28,094 nt of DNA from Paraglomus occultum (Eukaryota > Glomeromycota > Glomeromycetes > Paraglomerales > Paraglomeraceae). Each line of letters begins with the position of its first letter. Positions within the stretch are counted from its first letter, which is position 1. Location: the NCBI GenBank assembly GCA_910592205.1, contig CAJVPJ010000338.1, positions 1 to 28,094 of the forward strand. Direction: 5' to 3'. A program made the position numbers and the translations under genes. The notes under the pieces were generated by a model. That model saw only the letters and a program-made list of their open reading frames with translations. It ran no database searches and was not told the DNA's origin. Shown here one piece after another: positions 20,500 through 28,094 of the stretch.

Positions 20500-23400
20500 C
20501 TATAACTTCTTTATAGCTACATCGATTCCATGATCCGTCTTCAACGTCTCAATCCCGTCAGGAAGGGTCTCACTTTCATTAAGAATCTTGACGGTCTTTA
20601 TACCAACCAATGAGCCAATGCTGTCACCATCTTCCGCAAATACCCTTAAACCCTTGTCATCCCGGATGTATACTAGCCAAATAATTTAGTTAACAAGGAA
20701 CCCTATATCAACAAACAGATCATTTATTTACACACTCACGTTCATATTTATTCTTCTGTCCTTCGTAGTTATCTTTCACGATTGTCCGCGCCGCTTTGAC
20801 CGCCTCAAGCGCTAAATTAATCAATTCTTCCGCCTCTGTATCAATATAGTCCTTATTCTTTATAAAATAACAAGCTCACTATTAGTACTTTATCTGCCAT
20901 CGTTCGATCTTTAATTGACTGTATACTAACCGCAAGCGGATATTTTGCTAAACTAATCGTTGGGATCGTATCGCCAGGTCTTCTGGGTAGGCGTTGGTAT
21001 AATTCCTCTGTTATGTAAGGCATGAACGGATGTAGCATTTTAAGTGTTGCCTCTAAAGCTGTGTAGAGAGTGTCCTGAGATGATCGTTTCCGTTCTGCAT
21101 CGGCTTGATCACTTGTTATCGGTTTTATCCATTCCTACGTACCAAGCAGATATGTATAAAAGATTGTTTGTACTATGTTAACCATAATTCTTACGACTTA
21201 CCAAATAGACATCGCACAAATCGTAATAGCAAAACCCTCTTGCAATATCAGTGACACTCTTAAAGTTCCTGTTATGAAGCCCTTCGTTAACTTTTGTTAC
21301 GGTATCATTTAAACGGTGAAGAATCCATCTATCCCCTATCGTCTCCTTGTTTGTTCTCTGTCACAAAATTATTGACTGTCAGTTTCGCGTTACAATACAA
21401 TACTTTAAGACTCTAAAAATACCTGCTCTGTAGGTTGCGGTACAAAGTCATCGCCAAGTCTTTTCAAGGCAAATCGCGTGGCTTGCCATAATTTATTACA
21501 GAAGGTACGATCACTAAATAGCACGTTAACGTTAAGGTTTATATTACGTGCTATGTAGGAAAAAGAAAATATCCACCTTTTCAGTAATCAAGATAAATGA
21601 TGTGACGGGAATCGGAACAATTACGAAACAAACTAACCTGAAGTAGTCGTATAATTACATAGCGTAAATCGCAAAGCGTCAGTTCCACATTGCGGAATGC
21701 CATCAGGAAAATTTTCCTTCTGTCCGACTTGAGCTCTCTCAATTTCATCCTTGTCAAGATTTCCTTCACGAAGCTTCGCATGTAATCTCTCCAAAGATAT
21801 GCCGTCGATAACATCCACGGGATCTACAACATTTCCAAGAGTCTTACTCATTTTACGGCCTTGCGCATCCCGAATAATGGGATGGCAGAATACTTCGTTG
21901 AATGGCACGGTTCCCGTATGCTTTATGCCAAGCATTACCATCCGGGCCACCCAAAAGAAGATAATGTCCCAACCAGTTTCTAACAAGTTTGTTGGATAAA
22001 AGTTTGCAAAATCATCGGTCTGGAAAAAATTTAAGTGTTAATGATAGATTGCACCATATTAGTCGACATGTGTAAGTAGGAGGCACATACAAGTGACTTA
22101 CCTTGTCCGGCCACCCTAGTATAGCAAATGGCCACAAGCCTGACGAAAACCACGTATCCAACACATCTTGATCCTGCTCCAGACTGAATTTCTTGCCCGA
22201 AAACTTTTTTTCTGCTTTCTGTTGCGCTTCTTCTAATGTACGCCCAGATACCCAAAATTCTTCATCCGCTTTCTGTTGAAATGTATTGATTAAGATAATA
22301 TTCATACAATTTCAATGATCACGGCCTTTATGTAGACTCACATCTTGATTTAAACCTTCAATTTTGACGAAATAAGCAGGTATCCGATGCCCCCACCACA
22401 GTTGTCGCGAGATACACCAATCCCTTATATTTTCTAGCCATCTAAACCACTCGTCTTTCGATGTGGAAGGTCGAATGGTTATACTACCAGATCTCACAGC
22501 CTGTTACAACATTAGGAAAAGCTTGTAAAAAAAAAACATCTAATTTCTTCATACTGCGCAATACCAGAGACCTCTTACATCTATAGCATCCTGAGCCATT
22601 CCCTTGCAGTTCACCCACCACTGAGGTTTGAGGAGGGGCTCTATAACATCTTTTGATCGACTATACAACATGTACACAAGCGATCAATAGGTATTGACAT
22701 TGAAATTGAACAAGGCCACGTCCTATTCTCACCTGCAAAACGGAATATCCATAGGGTGATTTTTGTCACCCTCGTATAAACCAAGTTTCTTCAATTCTTC
22801 GATAATTTCTTTACGAACGTCAAACCTCCGTTTTCCCTATAACAAAGATAATTCTTTAGGACGAAAGCTATTAGACTTGTGAACGTGATGGGTAAAATCT
22901 CACCTCAAATGGACTTCCATTAGCATTTAAGGTACCATTATCATTAAAAATGTTGATAAATTCTAGGTTATGTCGTTTTCCAGTTCCATAATCATTAAAG
23001 TCGTGGGCGGGGGTTATCTTCACGGCACCGGTACCAGTTTCCATGTTTACGGAATCGTCTAGTATGATAGGAAGTTTACGACCGTTGAATGGATGAACAG
23101 CGGATTTGCCATGGAATTTCTATGTATCATATGCGTCAAGAAATTAAATCGTCATTATTCTACATTTCGTTGGCTTATTTATGACATGATTATAATTCAA
23201 CCGACCGTAAACCGTGTATCCTGAGGGTGCACTGCAATTGCTGTATCACCCAACATTGTTTCTGGACGAGTTGTAGCGACCACAATGCGCTCATCTTAAA
23301 TAATAATATAAAAAGGTTATACAACGCTTGACAATCAGAGAGCCATGCTTAAGATGATAATATACCTGATCCCTCAATCGGATATGCAAAATTATACATG

Positions 23401-24646
23401 ACACCAAACTCAACTTTCTCCTCATACCCAGGAACTTTTAGGAATGTTCTGTTGGAAAGTCTTTCGTAATCGACTTCGAGATTAGACAGGGCAGTATTAA
23501 GTCGCACGCACCAATTGACCATACGTGTCGCACGATAAATAAGGCCTTGCTCATGAAGGCGACAGAAATTCTCATTCACAGCTTTACACATCATCTGCGA
23601 CAACAGTACAGTTAGCCTATGAGAGAATAAAAACAGTTTCAGCAAGTACAAAAGATGCTTACCGGATCCATGGTAAATACAGCACGATCCCAATCGTAAG
23701 AGGCACCTAAACGCTTCATTTGCATATGAATACGATCACCGTATCTAGGGTATTTAATCTCGTTATAATTCTTGAATTCCTACGATACCAGACGTAGTTA
23801 TAACTTACAATTCTTTCCATTTCCATATTTGCGCAACGAAATCTTCACGTCCAAGATCATGACGCGTAAGTTGTTTATCAACCCATAGTTTCTTTTCAAC
23901 AACGGATTGGGTAGAAATACCCGCGTGATCTGTTCCGGGTATGAACAATACAGTTTTCCCCAGCATGCGGTTCCTACAGGGAATAAGATGGAGCGTTAGT
24001 TTAACTGGAATAAATGACTTGATCGATGCCTGCTACCTTGCATAACTACCATCGGACCAGGGTGTCTTGAATCGCGATAGTAAGTGCATGTCCAATGTGC
24101 AAAGATCCCGTAACATTCGGCGGCGGACTGGGCACAACGAAAAGACCTTCTGGTTTCGGTTTGCCATCGGGTGTCAATACGGGCTTGAAGAAACCTTCTT
24201 TCTCCCACCATGCATACCAAGAAGATTCAACGTATGCTGGATTATATACGGATGGCATCTCCGGCATCTCTGGAGAGATCAAGACTGTTGGATCATATTA
24301 AACGCACACGTCTGTATGTTAAGATGTGCATTTTATGTAGATTGCAGGAAAACTAATCATACTCTTTTTTTCTCCAATCGGTGTCTTGTCTATAGGTGCA
24401 TCAGTATTGATGGCCTTTACTTTCTTTGGCTTGTCTTTCTTGCTTGCTGCGGCGACCTAAAGGATTGCATCAAATAGACCGGTTCAGCTGATATCCATGA
24501 CGGGATTGTTGAAATCCAAGCACAATCTCAACCTGAGCTAACTTCTCCTGTTTGGCTCTAAATTTTTCTAATTTTTCTAGCTTCTTTTGTTCGGCACGTT
24601 TTTTCTTTTCTTCCTTTACTGGGTCGGGAGCGGGTGCATCGGCCAT
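20500..24646 (-). CDS. VAS1: Valyl-tRNA synthetase
   Basis: Eighteen exons on the minus strand: 24646-24533, 24456-24363, 24284-24050, 23973-23809, 23744-23663, 23594-23366, 23294-23206, 23119-22904, 22836-22733, 22660-22579, 22500-22342, 22272-22102, 22019-21638, 21550-21423, 21357-21202, 21134-20931, 20857-20740 and 20672-20500. They give 966 aa. The class I enzyme charges tRNA-Val. Visible: a lysine-rich N-terminal extension (residues 1-68); [15 protein letters not shown] with HIGH at 132-135; editing-domain motifs ([29 protein letters not shown]); [22 protein letters not shown] at 636-640 in place of the usual KMSKS; and an anticodon-binding helical domain ([34 protein letters not shown]). 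The protein stops at GIDVAIKKL, where relatives continue with about 70-80 residues of coiled-coil tRNA-binding arm. No mitochondrial presequence is evident from this start; in yeast one gene makes both forms by alternative starts. Confidence 0.97.
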
Positions 24647-26257
24647 TGTATTGGCGATAGTAATAGAATGTAGAAATGAATCGCTGCGGAATTAAAATTT
24701 TTCTAGTAAATATCACGTGAATTCCAAACAGATTTTAGATTTTTGCTATTCATATTATCATACCTGAAATTTTGAAATTAAACGCACTAAACCACGTTTT
24801 ATTTTTCCAAAGAATGAAATTAAAAATTCCTGCGATTAAATAGACAAACAAATTCCTGCGCCAATGATTATTGTCAACGTAGATCATTCCTCGTTATAGG
24901 AATTTGTCACCACTAAAGTAATAATGACTCATGTTGAATTATGTAATAATTTAGTTTTACTATCTAATAACTACTAATTATATTTATATAATCTCGGTCA
25001 TTGGATATTTTGCTAGAAATCCACCGGTTTACTATATATATGTCGATCACGTTACATAGATATTAACAAAATGTTATAAAGTTAAATTTTTATCGTTCAG
25101 CTAAATTGCTTACGAACATGTCACGTAAAACCCTCCACAAACTATTCAATCCATAAATTTCGCAAACAACACTACTGATATTCCTGCATGGAGACCGTTC
25201 CGCCGCCTTCAAAAAATTTGCCCAATTGTTCAGCAATCGCTTTAACCAATTTCCTTGTCTTCCTTACGTATATGGTGGAAAATTATTGTATCCGGAAAAA
25301 GCTCTTTGGATTACGCAAGAAGATTTATCTTTAATTAGAGCCTACCAATTAATTTCATTGGACAATATTCGCGTACAAACAGACTCCCAACTTGCCGCTC
25401 CTGCAAAAAACTAGAACAATTCGTTGTTTTTTTCTAAATACTACGGAGTCAATAATTCAACGTTTAATCTTCTTTCCTCCTTATCGCCGTTTTAAAGTTT
25501 CTAATTCTTTTTGTCGTTTATTAATAATTTCTTCCATCACCTTACTTTTTTTTTTTTAAATGTTATACTCTTCCCATTATTTAACAAAGTCGATTATTAA
25601 TTCTTTCCAACAAACCTATAAAATGTTCGAACGATAATAACTATTCACCCACTATAGACAATGAAAATAGAAAGTAATTCTGAATGAGTGAATGAAAAAG
25701 CAACCGTTTTTGCATTCTCTACCAAATACTACCCACTTTCCATTCCATTCGCACATTGTAAGCATTCGATATAATTTATTACTAACTTGATAAAAAAGTA
25801 AATGGAATCGATAAGTATATTATAATTCCAACATCCCATTGATACGTTCACTAACTTAATATATTACCATTAACATCGGAACAAGCTTTAGATACATAAC
25901 TGCTTACAATTTACCATTGCACTTATAAACCGCATCTACCATGCGAACCAAAGCCAAACACAATTTAAACAAAATACTACCTCCATTACGAACATTCAAC
26001 AACGAAATACGTCAACCCTAAAATTCTCCCGACAACGGGATACCAAACTAACGCAAACACAGCGAAGCGTATCTCAAGCATCACCAGTTTTGTATAACAG
26101 TTCAACAAAACTATTTTAAAATAAAGTCACGCGATCAAAACTTTCAACCACCCATTTTTGTGGCGCACTGCAAGTGACGTTTCGTTGGTGCGATGTAACA
26201 CAAACATTGAGATCATTTTATTTAGTGCACTTCAAAATTTTTCTAATTCAAACTATT
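24647..26257. other. 1.6-kb divergent intergenic region, AT-rich
   Basis: This region separates the starts of valyl-tRNA synthetase (-) and the kinase (+), so it should contain both promoters. It holds one broken small ORF at about 25118-25411, listed separately. The rest is AT-rich with T and A runs and shows no gene. Confidence 0.5.
25118..25411 (+). pseudogene. Small gene or gene fragment broken by frame changes, unknown family
   Basis: An ATG at 25118 opens MSRKTLHKLFNP and stops at 25154. Immediately after, another frame reads NFANNTTDIPAWRPFRRLQ (25155 onward). From about 25215 the first frame resumes as AQLFSNRFNQFPCLPYVYGG, then LLYPEKALWITQEDLSLIRAY, and ends NIRVQTDSQLAAPAKN at a stop at 25412. 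Each piece looks like real protein, and together they would make a small basic-to-neutral protein of about 97 aa. No GT...AG pair restores one frame, so I call it a probable pseudogene with two compensating indels. A start resembling a mitochondrial presequence is possible but is not proof. I do not recognise the family. Confidence 0.35.
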
Positions 26258-28094
26258 ATGTCGTTAGCATCAGAGACTGTTAATAATCCAGCCATTGGCA
26301 ACTTGATCCAATCCTCCTTGGAAAGCGAAAATGAACCCTTAAGACTGAAATGGATACCTTACGAGGAAATCACCAACGTAAAGCCCACGCAAATTGACAA
26401 CGTTTACTACGCTATTCGCAAATATGATGATTATGAGTATGAAAGTATGTTGCTGTTACTTGGAAGTAGCGAAGAATGTACAGCAACAGTTGTGTGTGAG
26501 TTTGCTAGGATATACTCACTTTCAACTCACAAGTACGATAACAATGACAATAATTTTAAACGATATTCCGAATGGCTTAATCGTCGCAACAAACCCATAA
26601 AGGGGTTTACCAAGTCCAATGACGATAACTATTACATGGTTGCTGATAAACTCTTTTACCATTGCTATTCTCGATATGGCTTCTGCTCCACATGTGGAAT
26701 ACTCCGATGTAGTCCCGTGTGGTGCATTTGTGGTTATAAACAATTATCCGATGGGTGGACTAGCAACAATCACCAACTCGATGACTTTATTAAGAAATCT
26801 CAACTACAAACAAACTCACCAAATGACGTCTATTTGGAATGGATTCCATTCGATTGTATTGATTATTATGCGGATGGAAGTGGATACTTGTATGGTCTAC
26901 CTACTCACGGTGTTAGATTGATTCCACTTGCGATAACAGATGCGACACATGATTTATATTATGCCGAGGTAAAACTATTTACTTTTGCGTCATGTTTATT
27001 GAATAATTAAATAATTATTGACATATTATTATGGTATGCGATAAATATCCAGATATTCTTAACACAGATATTTGGGTTACCATCGGATTCACATACGATG
27101 CAAGCGAACAGAAGTATTGTCTGATAAAATGTGAGAATGAATTATGTCTGGCGTGTACGTGGCGATTAATACTCAAGATAAACGCATTCTGTTATGGTTG
27201 TAAAGCACCAAGACCTCTTGATTGGACGACTGGAAACAAATCATTGGATTCATTCATTATGAAATCGTGGAGTAATATGGAGCATGTAGATGATGCGTAT
27301 ATACAATGGATAGAATATTCGCTATTAACGAATGTACAAGAGATGACGCCATTACGTCATGGATGCACGCATATAGCAGAATGGAATGAATCGACCCGTG
27401 TAACACTCAAAAAAATGGATGACGAACAGTTATCGGATTTTTATCAGGTAAATTATTTCACGTGCAAACAATGTAATCGATAAGTGCGTATTGGTATCAT
27501 GGGTTTAAATTGACCAGCGTGTATTCTGTTTACTCAAAATAGTTAACTAAGGAATATCCGACGATATTAACCCCTGATAATATTTGGATAATTGGAATTA
27601 CTCAGGAGCCATCTGCTCGGGAATATTATTTGGTTTTCTATTACGACGTATATGCAATACTGGACAGTTTTATACGAAATGACAATCTTGTTAAATACAT
27701 GCAGTATAGCGACTTTTATGATATTAAACAGATCGGAGCTGGTGGTTATGGAACAGTTTATACTGCCAAGTATAAAAAGTATTCAGAAGTACGAGATATG
27801 CAACAAATTGTTGTACTCAAACGATTTAAAAATTTTGATGAAATGTCGGAATTATTTATTTCCGAGGTAAGCAATGATTGGTAGTATTAATTAAAGTGAT
27901 ATCTAAGCTGACTCTGTATTTCTTTTATTTAATAGTTCAGAAATCATGCCAAGTGCATAGACAATACGTATAGTTCATTCCTTAAAATTTATGGAGTGAC
28001 ACAAGACCCAGAAACACAAGAGTACATGATTGTTATGCAATATGCTAACAATGGCAGTCTTTTGTCTTATTTGGTTCAAAATATTAACAAATTG
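26258..28094 (+). CDS. Protein kinase with tandem Cys/WIPY modules, incomplete at right edge
   Basis: Predicted exons: 26258-26968, about 27043-27447, 27552-27866 and 27936 to the edge. The start is the first ATG (MSLASETVNNPAIG); the longer frame from 26174 begins with GTG. The N-terminal part carries repeated modules: KWIPYEEITNV (residues 31-41), a Cys cluster CSTCG...CICG (143-159) followed by GWTSNN and LDDFIK, then LEWIPF (193-198). A second Cys set (CLACTW, CYGCK) with WTTGNKSLDSFI and IQWIEYSLLTNV follows in exon 2. Exons 3-4 enter a kinase N-lobe: glycine loop GAGGYGTVYTA, lysine in VVLKRF, helix-C glutamate near FISEFRNH, hinge near MQYANNGSL. The rest lies outside. This architecture fits the kinase families greatly expanded in Glomeromycotina, with Cys plus WTSGN/WIPY linkers; their function is largely unknown. 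The junction between exons 1 and 2 has no AG acceptor that keeps frame, so the gene may be damaged. Confidence 0.84.

Noticed and set aside
26174-26257. N-terminal extension of the kinase from 26174
   Set aside because: The frame begins with GTG; the first ATG in frame is at 26258.

Overview
The window is nuclear DNA of a fungus, most likely an arbuscular mycorrhizal fungus (Mucoromycota, Glomeromycotina). The evidence is: moderately AT-rich sequence; genes split by many short introns (mostly 46-130 bp, GT...AG, often with CTAAC/TTAAC-like branch sites); and, at the right edge, a protein kinase of the lineage-expanded type with Cys motifs and WIPY/WTSGN modules that I associate with Rhizophagus-like genomes. 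The organism call is inference from protein style, not from a marker gene. All gene models below were spliced by eye. The summed exon lengths of seven complete genes are exact multiples of three, which supports the junctions.

Layout. 1-970: decayed remnant of a Fanzor/TnpB-type (IS605 OrfB family) gene, broken in several frames. 1840-5031 (+): PXB-PX-DUF3818 protein related to yeast Lec1/YPR097W, 11 exons. 7618-5273 (-): long-chain acyl-CoA synthetase, 5 exons, convergent with the previous gene. 10380-9141 (-): SNRNP27, the 27-kDa U4/U6.U5 tri-snRNP protein, 6 exons. 14203-11967 (-): SRRM1-like PWI/RS splicing factor, 7 exons. 14408-16923 (+): retromer sorting nexin Vps5/SNX1, 11 exons, divergent from SRRM1 across a 204-bp shared promoter. 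18548-17635 (-): secreted DUF7729-like protein with a hydrophobic tail. 24646-20500 (-): cytosolic valyl-tRNA synthetase, 18 exons, with an unusually short C-terminus. 26258 to the right edge (+): kinase with tandem upstream modules, incomplete.

The genes are mostly housekeeping: membrane lipid and trafficking (Lec1-like, acyl-CoA synthetase, Vps5), pre-mRNA splicing (SNRNP27, SRRM1) and translation (ValRS). The two RS-rich splicing factors are neighbours on the same strand. The accessory material sits at the two ends (Fanzor remnant; expanded kinase family) and in gene-poor gaps of 0.7-2 kb, where I see only weak or broken ORFs.

Most interesting signals: the Fanzor relic with recognisable RuvC and zinc-finger pieces; the kinase gene, whose duplicated module has lost an obvious 3' splice site; a frame-broken small ORF at about 25118-25411; and a ValRS that ends where the tRNA-binding coiled-coil arm should begin. 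I see no wholly new system that I can defend.
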